Shown here: one piece after another, positions 33,640 through 45,869 of the stretch | How the letters are laid out: every line of letters begins with the position of its first letter | How positions within the stretch are numbered: position 1 is the stretch's first letter | NCBI GenBank assembly: GCA_946406115.1 | Contig: OX291557.1 | Coordinates: 18,136,501-18,200,500, forward strand | Direction: 5' to 3' | DNA length: 64,000 nucleotides | Source of the DNA: Apoda limacodes | Taxonomy: Eukaryota > Arthropoda > Insecta > Lepidoptera > Limacodidae | The notes under the pieces: model-generated | Database searches by the model: none | Told to the model about the DNA's origin: nothing | Seen by the model: the letters and a program-made list of their open reading frames with translations, nothing else | Translations under genes and position numbers: made by a program

Positions 33640-34020
33640 AAAACAAGCTTTTGCCAGCGGCTTCACCCGCCCTAAATTTGGTTATCGGAGTAGGATTCTT
33701 ACGGCAACACCTCAATTATAGAACAAAAACTTACACTTGACGTTCTTTCTCTCTCTCCCTCCATCACTCCCTCTCTCTCTTTCTTTTTTTCAAAAATAAT
33801 AAATAAATCACTACTTTACATTAATTAACTAATGGATTAACCTCGCGATCTAGGTGCATCAGACAAACTTTGAATCACCGTTTAAGGGGAGAGTTTTGGA
33901 AAATCCTTTATTAGCGCACGCCTACATCATAATAGCTATGTGTGTTAAATTTCAGCTCGGTCCGTCCAGTGGTTGGAGTTGTACGTTTAAAAATCTTTTT
34001 AAATAATACATACCACCCTT
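33640..34020 (-). repeat. Fragments of dispersed repeats with a CT-rich run
   Basis: aagcttttgccagcggcttc (about 33,648-33,667) is the end of a Helitron-like repeat seen in other orientation near 50,310. 33,743-33,790 is CT-rich simple sequence. 33,880-34,000 has ttttggaaaatcctttatta and aatttcagctcggtccgtcc, typical of the same repeat class as 29.6 kb. Confidence 0.4.
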
Positions 34021-34399
34021 TACCCTCATGACTTCCTGCCAGCCTTGCACATAATAAATGCGCGCGCAGTACTTGATCATTATTTTGCTGCGATGTTATT
34101 TTAAAACTGCGATATCTACTAAGATATTCATCTTAATCGAATGATGTAAAGGGCAATTTTGTTTTAAAGTAAATACCATGTTGATTAATATCATGTTTAC
34201 AAAAACTCCTACTAATGCATTCTTTTAGCATTATTATCTCGCAAGTAATGCATTATTTTAGAACAAATTTTGTATGGTAAAAAAGGTTATAGTGAGCCAA
34301 CCTTAAAATATAGACATATGCTGTCGCGGGCTATTTATTAGGACTTTGAAAGGGAAAAAATTCTGTCATACATGATTTTTGCGAAAATTTAACCGAATA

Positions 34400-34600
34400 G
34401 AAATCCCCCGATTTTGAAACATTCTTCATTGGTGCTTCGCTCCTATTGGTCTTAGCGTGATGATATATAGCTTAGAGCCTTCTTCGATAAATGGGCTAAC
34501 ACCGAAAGAATTTTTCAAATCGGACCAGTAGTTCCTGAGATTAGCGCGTTCAAGTAAACAAACAAACAAACTCTTCAGCTTTATAATATTAGTATTGATA
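34400..34600 (-). repeat. Helitron-like repeat fragment
   Basis: Contains caaatcggaccagtagttcc, then an (AAAC)n-like run and a tataatattagta end. On the minus strand this is the TACTAATATTATAAA start shared with 50.0 kb and 30.1 kb. Confidence 0.5.
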
Positions 34601-34784
34601 CGAGTAGGTAGAAAAAGAAAACTATAAGTATTATTATACACAAAAAATCAAAAACCTAAAAAGTGCATAATCTTTTTAGGCTTAGAAACCTTCAAATGAG
34701 GTACTAATATAGATCGGTGCCTTTGGAGACATTCCAATTTTAAAGAGTATTTGGTTATGTTTTAAGTTTAAACTTTGAAGTAGA

Positions 34785-34990
34785 TTGGATCAAGGAATCA
34801 CGTTGTCCCATACAAACTTTTCCGCCTTTTTCAGCCCCTTAGGAGTAGAATTTCGGAAAATCCTTGCTTATCGGATGCCGTCAACAAAGAACACACCCTC
34901 TAAGTTTGAGGTCACTACGGTCAGCGGTTTAGGCTGTGCGATGATCCATCAGTCATTCAGGACAAAGCATTTTATATGTATAGATTTTCG
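34785..34990 (-). repeat. Dispersed repeat, inverted relative of 2,930-3,215
   Basis: Shares tttcggaaaatccttgctta, gcggtttaggctgtgcg and the atgtatagat end with the reverse complement of the 2.9-kb copy. Confidence 0.55.
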
Positions 34991-34999
34991 ATTTCTGGT

Positions 35000-36050
35000 C
35001 TGTACCTAAAGTAACTTATGCACAAATAGATAGAAACTTGTAGGTACTAATACATAGACACTAAAATAAAATTTGTGATTTTTTATAGACTAGCCGATTC
35101 CGAGAATAAGTAATTAAAAAAGTGGTAACAAACAGACGTACCTGTGCACTTCTAAAAGGCATGCATATGTATTTATCTATTAGTTTTAAAATTTAAAAAA
35201 TTATGTACTTTCATGGATTTTACAAACCATGCTCCGCTATCAAATTATTTTTGCACTAGGCGGAGAATAGTACACGATTTTTAGGTAGGCCAAACACGAT
35301 TTATAGGACGGAACGGTTGGCCATGAGCAACCGCATCATAGCAGTCTATACTAAACAAACACAATCCCAACCATAATTTTGAACTCATATTACTTAAATC
35401 GAATATCCAGATTTCCATAAATCTAAATTTATTGAATGTAATTAAATATTTTTAGAGCAAAGATGCAGCCAAAAAGAATAACCTCGAGCCAGGACTTGAT
35501 CCTACAACTCCTTACAAGTTCTTCTTCTAAGACTCTAACCTTCAGGGAGTCATAAACCAAGAAAGATTATTTTTATGTATGTTTATTTATATTACATTTC
35601 TTAATTCTATGAAGATATTGTGTGTTTGTTAGATTGATGTACTAGGACTTTATAAGTCACTAGGAGTTATATTAAAAATTTTGATAATTTATAAAAGAAA
35701 ACAACCAAATATTGTAAAATTATGAGACTAAAAATACTTGAAGGACAGTTTACGCTCAGGCAAAAATGAGGCGAGAAGAAAAAGACAAATTAGATGTGGG
35801 GTCAGAGTGAGTGATTAGGGTAAGACAAATTACGCTTGATGAGGGCTAATCAAGGCGATGGAGTGAAACAGCCGAGAAACGTCAAGATAATTAAATTTTT
35901 CCTTCAGTTTCTCTGCAATATTGTGTAATATCGATATAAACTTTTATTATAATATTTAAGTAATTCGTAACACTTTTTTATTGTTTGTTTTTTACCAGTG
36001 TCTACACATGAACATGGGTTGTATCTACAGACAAAACACACACCAAACTC
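35000..36050. other. AT-rich stretch, nothing recognised
   Basis: No coding frame. 35,475-35,560 contains words like ccaggacttgatcctacaac that may be a decayed tRNA-type SINE. Confidence 0.35.
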
Positions 36051-36239
36051 ACAAAAATACTTTGCTCGTTTTTTTTAACAACACATCTTTTGTCAAGTAG
36101 CTTTAGTGTTGCTTAACAACGCCATCTATTGTCAAGTAGCACTAGTGTTGCTGTGTCGGCTTAAATAAATATTATGACTAAAGAAGCTGAAATCAGCGAA
36201 ATATATTTATAATATTTTTAATGTTTTTTAATATTTTTA

Positions 36240-36545
36240 ATGCATTTATTTTAAGTCGGTGGTGCCCTAAGGGTTTCAATTTTACATTGCGTCCTTAGTG
36301 GCGAAGGTTCGAGCCCCGCGTGAACACTTTGAGTCTTTTTCTTAATTTCTAAAGTACATTGATTATTCACACCATTGGCTTAGTGGTGAAGGAAAACATC
36401 GTAAGGAAACCTGCATGTTCCTAAAAAAAGTCCACAATCCGCACTGGGTTCGCGAGTGGACAATGGCCCAAATCACCCACGGTGAGAGTAGGCCGTGCCC
36501 CAACAGTGTAGACGTATGAAGATGGTAAGAGAAATACTTTTTATT
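36240..36545 (+). repeat. Lepidopteran SINE/LINE-tail repeat with box-B-like word
   Basis: Contains gaaggttcgagccccgcgtg (box B-like), then aaggaaaacatcgtaaggaa, acctgcatg, aatccgcactgggtt and gtgccccaacagtg. This series is a very common lepidopteran repeat end. Its first 120 bases are repeated in the same orientation at 36,815-36,935 (agtctttttcttaatt.ct.aagtacattgatta). Confidence 0.6.
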
Positions 36546-36949
36546 TTATATCTATAAATTTTAATACTAAAGTGATAAGAAATCCAAGTTAAATTGAGGA
36601 AACAATTCATGTCACGTTTTTCAGGTGAACAGGCTTTTATATCCACAGTAAATAAGTAATTCTAATTGTAATTACATACATTCAATACTTTTTACGACAA
36701 CTGTGTCTTCGTTGATGTGGACCCTTAAAAAAAATCCGGGATAAAATTAACTCATTACCTAATTGCAGACCCAGCCTGCTTATTTTACTTTATTGTTCTG
36801 AATTTCGTCAATTAATCGGTGGAAGCCTAGGGTTTCGATCTCACCTTGCGTCTTGAAAGATAGAGTTTTAAGCCCACCGTATACAAATGAGTCTTTTTCT
36901 TAATTACTGAAGTACATTGATTATTCAAACGACTTTATCTTTATACCAC

Positions 36950-37665
36950 CAAGGTGGCAAACAAGCTTGCGGTCCGCCTGATGGTAAGCGGTCACTGCAG
37001 CCTATGGACGCTTGCAACACCTGGGGTATCACTCGCGCGATGCTGAGCCTTCAAAAACCTAATAACTTCTTTTCTGAAAAACCTAAATTGTGAGGATGAA
37101 TAGCCTGCGGTGCGATGATACAAAGTAGCTGTGGGCATCATTTCGAACGATTCCTCAGAACCCAACCCATCATACAAGCGGTAAACACACACAGGGAGGC
37201 AAAGTCTCTCCTCAGAGTTAAAGGCTCGATACGGCAAGTGAGTTTGGGATCGTCGACATTTCCCACAGCCCGTCGTTGAACCGAGTCAAAAGGGCCAATC
37301 TGAAAGCCGGGTGGTCATGCCCGGAGATGTTAGCAGTAGGTACTCCATATAGGGCCGGACTTGCGACTTGTAAAGCAGCAACCTTTACCTCGAGGTGAAG
37401 TACTGCTTCGCTCTGTTGAGTACTCCAAGTTATTTAGGCACCAGCTTCACTTGTCTTGCAAATGATCTAGGAATCAAACATCGCTGGAGATGTCAACACC
37501 AAGGATCCCAATGCTCATGGAGATAATAAGAGGAGTGTTCATAAATTGTGGGACCTCAGTAAATGGGGTTTTCTTACGGATGAACGCGCAGACTTGTGTC
37601 TTTGTAGAGTTGAATCGGACTTAGTGTTCGCGTATCCAGTCAGAGACCTTGGCTTTCTGGGTATT
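36950..37665 (-). pseudogene. LINE reverse transcriptase fragment with internal deletions
   Basis: This is another minus-strand copy of the 5.4-kb LINE family. The 3' tail is at 36,950-37,020. The C-terminal SDTPGVASVHRL and RKEVIRFLKAQHRA follow, joined directly to a remnant of YHRTAG. About 50 residues between them, including the LWNELPA segment, are missing. Upstream pieces (37,240-37,400) cover the QRRAV and RPHME region. 37,470-37,665 corresponds to the ILGVD and QVCAF segment also seen at window position 1-210. Several frame breaks are present. Confidence 0.8.
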
Positions 37666-37669
37666 CAGT

Positions 37670-39695
37670 CATAATTAATGTTTAGCTTGACGGTTGTTGA
37701 TGAATAAACATACATGGGTATGCAACATTTGACAAAACCACATATAATGAGCGGAAATGAATAATGATACATTAATACTAATGAATCAGTAAAGTTTTTA
37801 GGTGTTTATGTGAGTTTGTGTGCGCGTGCGCGTATTGTATATGCGTGTGTGTGCGTCTGAGTTTTAAATAAACAGTGTCAATGTTATCATTATCTTTCAG
37901 GTTAAGATTAATACCTAGGTAAGTGGTTAATTAAAAGACCAGTACCAGATTTATATATTTCCTGTATATTAATGTATCTTTATAATAATACCCCCTCTTT
38001 GTTAATTTTTAACGAAACTGGACTTTTAAGATTGGACAGGTGTCATTGATAATTTTGTTTTGAGTATTAATATTTTTATGGACAAAAACTTTCGAAAAGT
38101 GTTATGTCTATTGATCAAGCTTATTAAATTTAATATTAATTCAATAACATTTGCTGAAGAATAACCAGTCAATATAACAATTTCTTTATGAATGAAAAGT
38201 GAGGAATGAACTGTTAATTAACGAGATTTTTTTTTTAACTTCAACAGATAGCCGGTGTCTTCCGCCAATTAATAAACGCCCGACAGGTGCAGCAGCAGCA
38301 GAATATTACACTCTGTATTTCAGAACGAATGGCAACACCTTTAGACTTCGTAATAAGTAGGCAATGAAATAACTTTTAAGTGTCCTTTTCTGAAACTAAT
38401 TTTAAACTTTGAATCAATATTTTTTTAAATTTTATTACATTTCTAGATATTATTATTTTTAAGATGGTATGTTGGAGCTTCTTAATAATCGAATATTGTT
38501 TTGCCTTAGCCATTGTTTTGTGTCCACTACATCGTACAGGCCTCTTCTGAGATAAAGTCTTAGGTATCAACCGATATAGTCATTCTCAACCGTGCTGGGC
38601 CAGTGCGAGTTAACAAAAGTTATGAAGCTAGTAGCCATTCGACTCTTAAGATTTTCAAGCAGCATTAGGCTGCTGATATGGCTTACCGACTGCTTTCATA
38701 TGAGAACAACTCATACAACTGATAAATGCTCATAGCTTACAGTTTGGTCGATAGGATGGAGATGGAGACAGTATCAAGTTCAGGATATTTTTTAAAATCT
38801 AATCTTAAAACCTTTTTTTGGCTGTCTAATTCTGTTACTACTTGAGTTACCACATTAAGCATCTCCTAGTTCTCTTTTGAAATGGTATGGATTTAATTTG
38901 ATGGTCCAAGAAAGAGCTTTTTAGGCTTATTTTTAATTAAGCTGGAGCTGTGTATGTTTATCCGTGTCGTCATGTGTTTGTAGCTCGTCCAAAGCAAGTT
39001 TGGTGTAATTATGCATAAAAGAGAGATTAGTCTGTATGTGTTTAACGAAGATCTTTATCTGTGTAGTTACCTGTTTGTAGTAAGCTAAAGGTAAGTTTAG
39101 TACAATTGTTCACAAAACAGAGATTAGATTGTCAGTGTCTGTTTTACATAGATTTTTATCTGTTTCGTTACTTGTTTATATTATATTCAAGGCAATTTTG
39201 GTAAAATCACTCAAAAAACACAGAATAACATTAGTTTGTACTATAAATAAGATAAATTGGACGGTGTAGGTTCTTTTGAAGGATCCAGAATGTAATAATG
39301 AATTATTTTCTGAAGCTACAAAAACATGATGGAAAAAATAATTTATTGAAGTCATACGTTAAGTAAAAAAAAGAATAACTGGTATATTTACCTCTAATTA
39401 CATTTCATTTAATCGAAAATACGCAAAAGCTGCTCGTTAATTTCAATAACAAATTCTCCATTTCATAGCACGAGAATTGCCTACTCAAATAATGAGTGGG
39501 CAGTTTTGATGCTTCGTATAATTGACGTAAGTTAACAAGGAATGAATACAAAATCTGAATATTAAAATGCAGAGCTGACATTTATTAACAAATAAAAGTC
39601 ACGTTATTTATTTAATTTTTAAGCCTGTACTAAAAGGACAAGGATTTTAAATTAACAAGTTATTTTTTAATGCCAGAATTAGCCACATTTAAGGT
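37670..39695. other. AT-rich stretch, nothing named
   Basis: It contains a GT/GC-rich simple run (about 37,808-37,858). 38,940-39,230 holds three loosely similar passages, each about 110 bases (tgtttgtagctcgtccaaagcaag-like), suggesting an old tandem repeat. No gene seen. Confidence 0.4.
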
Positions 39696-39701
39696 GTTAG
39701 T

Positions 39702-39890
39702 GTTAAAACATTTGTGTTTGTCTTGAGTCTGGGTGTAATTATGTATGATATGTATATATTTACAAAAAAAAAGTAATTAATGTAAATGTATGTATCCGTT
39801 GTCTGGTACCCATAACACAAGTTTTGCTTACTTTGGGCCAGACGGCGCTGTGTGTAATGTCCAAATATATTTATTATTTATATTTATTAA
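39702..39890 (+). repeat. tRNA-headed SINE, copy D (head missing)
   Basis: The body begins at tgtttgtcttgagtctgggt and runs to the TTATTTATATTTATTA tail. The tRNA head is absent, so the copy is 5'-truncated. Confidence 0.65.
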
Positions 39891-40859
39891 TTATTCGATA
39901 TTTATTTCGGCGTCTCTTATTAAATAAGCTGCATCATTTGAAATAAATATTCTTGTTAATTATTTAATTTTTATTTTCTATGAGAACGATAGTGTGCAAA
40001 AAATATCTTAGTGTTTTATCCGGATAAATAACCTCTTAGTAACCACCTGGCGGCCACTAGTGTCGCCAATGGACATTTTAAATTTTATATTTCTAATAAA
40101 CTAATTTGAAAAAAGTAGTATTACAGAAATATAAAACTACTAGCTTTTGCCTACGGTTCCGCTTGTGCTGAATTCGATTATTGGCGTGAAATATCGACTA
40201 TATTACATGTTTTTCCATTTCCACTCGTTTGACGTTGCCTTAGCTTTCAGATGTTTACTATTGGACGTAGGCCTCCCCATAGATTAATATAGGACTCTCC
40301 AATATGTCTCAATTTTACTAAATATAATAATTATAATAGGAAATTCATAATATAATAAGAAAAATATAATCAGACACTTCTTGATTTTTGCTTAGAATCA
40401 GTAAACAAATTTCGTAATAATATAAAAAGGAAACATTTCTACTTTAGTAAAATTATAGATCTTAATTTTAGGTTGTGCATGTTTCTGTGCATATTTTAAA
40501 AATACAGTTGCTGTTGTGCAAAGCAAATACAATAGTAGATGATTGCGCTGGGATAGGTATAACGAGATAACAAAGGCAATTATTTTCGAGTTCCTTTGTT
40601 ACCTCGTTATATTATAATACTAGGAGTGCAATTATTTCAATCAACTTATATTTGTATTCAACAAAGGCAACGTTGGTTGTAGATTAATATGCAAATTATA
40701 TTACTTTTCTTTAAAAGCTTGCTTGTTTGCTTTAAAATTGGATATATTAGTTTAGGTACCCATTTAGGATTGGGTACCGAAGTAGCAACTGCGAATAGTG
40801 CTTAAATCTAACGTGCCTATCAAATATGAAATAAAAAAAACCATTGCTATTAATCGTAA

Positions 40860-41055
40860 TATTATTAACATTGTAATGTGACAACTTGTGCCTTTCACTT
40901 TTTATGTCTGTCTCTCTCGCTCTTAGGCGGGCTAACCATGCCGCGTGCCTCTCACTCGCTCTCATTGTGAGCGCATAACGTGAGCGGAGCGTAACGCAGT
41001 TTCTTGAAGTGTCACCCGGCAAACCAATTTATAAGACGTTGTCACGTCAAAAGGT
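40860..41055 (-). repeat. Dispersed repeat, inverted partner of 4,230-4,400
   Basis: Reverse complement of the 4.2-kb block: tctctctcgctcttaggcgg, ctcattgtgagcgcataacg, agtgtcacccggca, acgttgtcacgtcaa. Confidence 0.6.
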
Positions 41056-41830
41056 TCTTTGTGTCTTAATATAGTTTTATTACATTAATACAATGAATTA
41101 TAATTATTTTAAGCAAAGTGTTTTCATCATAGATTCAAAAAGGAAACAGGAAGTTGTGAGAGACAGTATTGCCAACTCTCAAAACGTGAAAGTGTCGAGT
41201 GCGTTCTATATAAGCAATAAAATATTATATAAACATTTCGTCTTGTATTCATTTTATCCAAAGATTAATAAATATAAAATAACAAAATTAAGTTATATAA
41301 CAATATATATATAAATAATATAACACAATATAACAAAATATAATTAACGATATATTTTAGTGCTATAATAAATTTATAAAACAAAACTCGTTAATAAATT
41401 ATATGTCTTTTAAAGCGGGTAAGTGGTTAATTGTGTAAATTAACTACGTTAGGCAGTTTCTTTATCTCATAGTTCTTCTATTAGTCTAGAAAAGGAGCTC
41501 TTAAATTTTAATATGACAGTCTTGTAATGCACGTGCAAGGAATTAATGTAAAATTTTCTCAATTTGGTGTATGGAAAATTAAAGCAATATATATATGTGC
41601 CCGTATAAAAATTTTTTAATTTAAAATAATATACTAGTTTAGGCTAGCTTTGGGGATTACGGAACAGTGAAACAAGTTCGTAAAGCAGAAAACAATCTAT
41701 TGCAAGAAAACACTAATACGTATACACATATCGTGAGAAAACAGTTTAGGTATTCTTTTACAAAAGAGTCTAGCAAGCGAGCGAGAGCCGCGGTAAAATC
41801 CCGTACATGTCACGTGGACATCACGCGCTT

Positions 41831-42850
41831 CTACAAGTACTGATTATTTTTTTTAAGGTAAGTGGTAATATCACCTACGTAATTATCGTTTTCCAATATG
41901 TCCCGCATTTCGGAAAGCACATCAGCGGGTGCACGCATCTCGCGAGCGAAATTTAAATAAGCCGGTGAATAGCTTGTGCTCGACGAAACTGCCGAGTTCA
42001 TCGCGAATCTAAGTAGGTTAGTATCCCAGGTCGCGTGTTCTCTACCAATAATAGCCAGCTGCGGTTTAAGATCGCGGTTTTTCCGCCCTACTGGATTTGC
42101 CTCTGGATGGTAGTATGAGGTGAACGACTGCGTAATGCCCATAGCGTGACAGGTCTGCTGCATCACCTCGCTAATAAATTGGCCACCGTTGTCACTCACA
42201 AGGCGCCTGGGAACTCCAAACCGCAAAAACACCTCCGAGGCCAACACTTTAGCGCATTCTTCACTAGTTGCTACTTCAAGGCCGAACAATTCTACCCATC
42301 ATGTGCAGGTATCCTCTACTATTAGTACCCATTTATTACCTTTATCTGTTTCAGGAAGTGAACCGAAAAGATCGACGGCCAGCACCTCCACGCGTCGCGC
42401 GGAGGCAGGTGTCTGTAGCAACCCAGCTGGTTTCCTATTCTCCGCTTTATAGCGCTGGCAAGATATGCAATTTTTGACGTATTGTGACACGTAGAAACGC
42501 ATCCCTGGCCAGTCATACTTACCGACTAAGCGTTGCAACGTACGCTCCACCCCCATGTGACCAGCGGTGGGTGCATCATGGTATTCGGCCAAAACTTTCT
42601 GGCGCTCCTGCTGTGGGACCACTAAGCTAGCATCGTCATTCTCTTCATTTTCAGGACAGTAGCGATACAGCACACCTTCGGTAAGTACGTACCCTCTGTC
42701 GGCCCAGACCTTTCCTTTAAAGGGTTCGTCAGACTCCAACGCCTCAACGATCTTGCTTACTTCCGGGTCCTGTAGCTGATTGTCGCGCACGTTTCTCGGG
42801 CTGCGTGAAGTTTGATATGGTCGAAAGCAGTCTGCTGTTTGGAGCCTCAT
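41831..42850 (-). pseudogene. Ty3/gypsy integrase, broken
   Basis: Read from 42,850 down in one frame. The N-terminal zinc-binding HHCC domain is visible (HDAPTAGHMG, then CISC), followed by the core. The first catalytic aspartate is in VEVLAVDLFGSLPE and the second in RLVSDNGGQF. The glutamate expected in the HPEANPV.RKNRDLK box is glycine (HPEANPVGRKNR, near 42,079). A single in-frame TGA at 42,299-42,301 splits the domain just before WVELFGLEV. The C-terminal part ends at 41,831 after a short tail. Integrase would insert the element's cDNA into chromosomes; with the stop and the lost glutamate this copy is inactive. It joins directly to reverse transcriptase at 42,853 with no RNase H between. 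Confidence 0.9.
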
Positions 42851-42852
42851 TG

Positions 42853-43770
42853 CTAAACGCTTACTTTTTTCAGTAGGTTGGTAAACGGCCTAGCAACCTC
42901 TGCGTATTTCGGGATGAAGCGCCTGAACCAGCTGGAGGTCTGTAGGAAACATTTTAGGTACCTAACGTTCTGAGGGGTTGGCATGTCGGCGACGGCCGTG
43001 GTCTTTTCGGGATCGACGTGCATACCACCCGGCAAAATAATGTGACCTAAAAACTTGAGGGACTCCCTCGCGAAGTGGCTCTTCTCACGGTTGACTCGCA
43101 GGTTGAACATGGCAAGTCGGTCGAACACGGAGTTAAGATCAGCGAGGTGTTTCTCGAAAGACTGATCGGACAATACCAGCAAATCGTCAAGGTAAGTAAG
43201 GGAAATACCTGGTAGGTTGGATTTGAACCTGTCGATTAGTCTTTAGAATGTAGCCCATGAATTGCGCAAACCCATCTGCATGCGCTTAAATCTATACGTC
43301 CCAAGAGATGATACGAACGCTGTTTTGTCTCTATCGTCAGGGTCTACATTCACCTGAAAATAACCTGCTCGTAGGTCCAGGGTCGTCATGTACTTGGCGG
43401 TCTTTGCGGCATGCAGAATGTCTTCAATCCTCGGAAGGGGATAGCGGTCAGGCTCGGTGACCGCGTTGAGCTTAAGGTAGTCTATGCACAGCCTGAAACT
43501 GCCGTCTTTCTTCTTGACAAGGATGACATTCGATGCCCTAGGAGATTCACACTCCTCTATTACATCAGCGCTGATCAGCTTATGTAGCTCCTTCTCAAGT
43601 GCCTCTCTCTTAGGTGGGGATAGCCTGTAGGGAGGGGACGCTAGAGGTTCCTGTACGTCACTCACCTTAATTTTGTGCACCGCAAACTCTGTAGGAGGTC
43701 CATCCACCGCAAATTGGCTGGCCCTCTCACGCAAGAACTCGTTGAGTGCAGACCTGTGCTCTGGTGACAA
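42853..43770 (-). pseudogene. Ty3/gypsy reverse transcriptase, one stop, RNase H missing
   Basis: One frame from 43,770 to 42,853 (and open upstream to about 43,803, where a TGA interrupts the link to protease). Landmarks in order: SPEHRSALNEFL, SPPYRLSPPKREALEKE, VKKKDGSFRLCIDY, RYPLPRIEDIL, motif A TLDLRAGYFQV, KTAFVSSLGTYRFKRMQMGL, then a TAA at 43,243-43,245. The same frame continues with RLIDRFKSN and the catalytic YLDD (43,183-43,194), FLGHIILPGG and FRRFIPKYAEVARPFTNLLKK. After LLKK the frame ends and the next recognisable sequence is the integrase N-terminus. The connection and RNase H domains, roughly 200 residues in this family, are therefore absent. Confidence 0.9.
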
Positions 43771-43874
43771 GGCTGTACCTTCGTCTTGACGTAACGATAC
43801 GTCTCAGACGTCGGTTAAGGTGTTCGTTACCGCCGCTTCGTTCAGCACGTAGGTATGCTCAAACGAATATTTTT

Positions 43875-44189
43875 TTAACGGGCTTCCTGGGCCATATCTA
43901 ACACCATCCCCGCGTTTGCAATGAAATCGCGTCCCAGAAGTGTCCTGGTGTCATCACCCGGGAATACCATAAAATCGGTGTCGGTGACTGTCACCGTGGC
44001 GATCTTGACTAATTTTGTATGTCGCGATCCATCGGCAAGCACACGTTCTACCTCTCGTAAATAGATACCGCTCTCCACTATCAAAGAATACAATAATGGG
44101 CTGGCCGCGCTGTGTGTAGCCCCGGTATCGACTGTTGCAACCCCTTCTTTGCCAACTACGCCTATCGTTATTAACGGATGCGACGTCAT
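43875..44189 (-). CDS. Ty3/gypsy aspartic protease domain
   Basis: An intact 104-codon frame. The active-site triad reads DTGATHSAAS in VATVDTGATH, and the C-terminal LLGRDFIANAGMVLD matches the retropepsin ending. It would mature the Gag and Pol proteins as a dimer. It is in a different frame from the reverse transcriptase (stop at 43,875), so pol would have needed a frameshift or the copy has since gained an indel. The start shown is the first ATG of the domain, not a proven translation start. Confidence 0.75.
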   Translation of the reverse strand: MTSHPLITIGVVGKEGVATVDTGATHSAASPLLYSLIVESGIYLREVERVLADGSRHTKLVKIATVTVTDTDFMVFPGDDTRTLLGRDFIANAGMVLDMAQEAR

Positions 44190-44214
44190 AGCGAGATAGT
44201 CGCCTTTAACAACA

Positions 44215-45339
44215 TTAAAGTCGGACGGTATAGCAGAGGCATTTCGACCGTACTACCCCAGGCTGACCGCACCCATAGCATCGTATTGGGTGTGTAACTT
44301 CAATATCGTTTTCAGTTTTACTAGCTTTGCGACATTCCTTAGTCTCGTGTCCGAACGCTTTACAAAACGAGCAGCGAATACAAACACGTTTCAAATTTTT
44401 GTTCGAGTTAGAGGTGAGTTTAGAACAAGTGGTTACGATCGAACTCGTAGTAGCGCTGCGATCGAGTTTTGCGCTTGCGGTAGGTACTTTCAAGTTTTTC
44501 GCGGCCTCAGGACCGATTGGCGTAATTTTTATTTCTGATATAGAATCTTCCACGAGTCTCGCTTGCTCTAACAATTTATCTAAGTTTATGCAATTATCGC
44601 GGGATAATCTTTTCCGTATACGACGATGAAGTAAACCGTATATCATATCCACTTGCATTGCATTACATACAACGTATGGTAACTTAACTAATAAAGAACG
44701 TATCCTTGAAATAAATACCTCGGCACGCTCATCTTCGCCTTATTCAGTCGCGAATATCTCTCGCAGTACCTGATATGCCTGTTTCTGGACGCCGTACGTG
44801 GCCAGTGCATCCGGCCATGTCGCGATGCTGGCTCGCGCGCCGCACCACTAAACCGCTGCGTCGCCGCTCAGCAACATGGAGAGGCCACGTAGAGCATGTT
44901 CGTCGGTCACGTCGGCGCACTCCTTGTACACTTCTACGACATCGATAAATTCTTCCAGTACCTCCGCGTCGCGTGACTGCCCGTCGAATCTGACAGTGCA
45001 CCTTGAAAAATTTCCACCGCTCGCCGCTGACGCATTCCTAGGCGATGCTGCAGGCGTCGTCGCAACTGGGTTCCATTGGTTACCGTGAAGGGAGCGTAAG
45101 GTTTCCATTAAGGTGCGGTTGGTCTCTGCCTGTGTTCGTGCAAACGACTCCATCATTGTCGTTAAAAGTCGCTCAGCATTAAGGCCAACGGGTCCAACAG
45201 TGTGTGCCCCGTTAAAGTTGCTTCTCGGTAGTAAAGCAATACGAACCTTCCAATCTTCTCCTCTTAAATTTTGTTTTTTTACTACACACATTGTAACTAG
45301 TACAATCGAAGTTTTATTGGAGTTGCTTGAGTGTGTCAT
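44215..45339 (-). pseudogene. Ty3/gypsy gag, frameshifted
   Basis: The N-terminal part (45,339-44,848) contains FSRCTVRFDGQSRDAEVLEE and ECADVTDEHALRGLSMLLSG, resembling the capsid region of arthropod Ty3/gypsy Gag. The central part (about 44,850-44,660) is broken by frame changes. The C-terminal part (44,658-44,215) returns with DMIYGLLHRRIRKRLSRDN and two zinc knuckles. The first, CSFCKAFGHETKEC, fits CX2CX4HX4C. The second, CYGCGQPGVVRSKC, has valine where the histidine should be. Gag would coat the element RNA; the second knuckle change and frameshifts mean decay. Confidence 0.8.
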
Positions 45340-45479
45340 GCTCTCTCAAAGTGTCTCTGCGGTGGTGGCGTGTGTATTGGGTCGTTACGTTCCCTAAAAC
45401 ATGGTTGAGCGAAGCGATATCTGATTCATGTGTCATACTCGTGAACGGGTGCCGCCTGTGGAGGCTGGTCTGCTCTTGC

Positions 45480-45866
45480 AAACTTCTTTGTATTCTTAGT
45501 ATTTAGTCTTACTTTTTTGTTTTGTTTATTAATACTGTAAGACATTGATTATTTCTTAGTGATGAATACATAAACTGTCTTTTGTTTATATTAGATATTT
45601 TTTATGTTGTGCTTGTGCTTTATATTTCATGTTTTTTTATGTTTGTCATGGAAAGTGTCCTTTTATGATAGGGAGGGCATTTTCCAATATTTTAATTGGA
45701 CGCTGTAAGAGAAAGGGAGAAAAGAAATGCCCTTGCTGAGTTTCTTGCCGGTTCTTCTCAGTACAAGGTCTCCCGCCCTGTAGACTTACGAACCGATGGC
45801 GTAGTGACATTCATAAGTGCTCAATTATTGTAGACTAAACTGAATAAATTATATTGAATTTGAAAA
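45480..45866 (+). repeat. LINE 3' tail inserted at the 5' side of the Ty3 element
   Basis: Contains gagtttcttgccggttcttc, a word shared with the 3' untranslated parts at about 32,437 and 50,605, and ends with ataaattatattgaatttg. Plus-strand orientation, opposite to the Ty3 element it interrupts. The left limit is uncertain. Confidence 0.5.
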
Positions 45867-45869
45867 ACG

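Noticed and set aside
40747..41022. 91-codon minus-strand frame
   Set aside because: It lies across a dispersed repeat also found inverted at 4.2 kb, with no protein-like motif.
44290..45397. Plus-strand frames of 70-100 codons over the gag region
   Set aside because: Antisense to the gag frame with its zinc knuckles on the minus strand.
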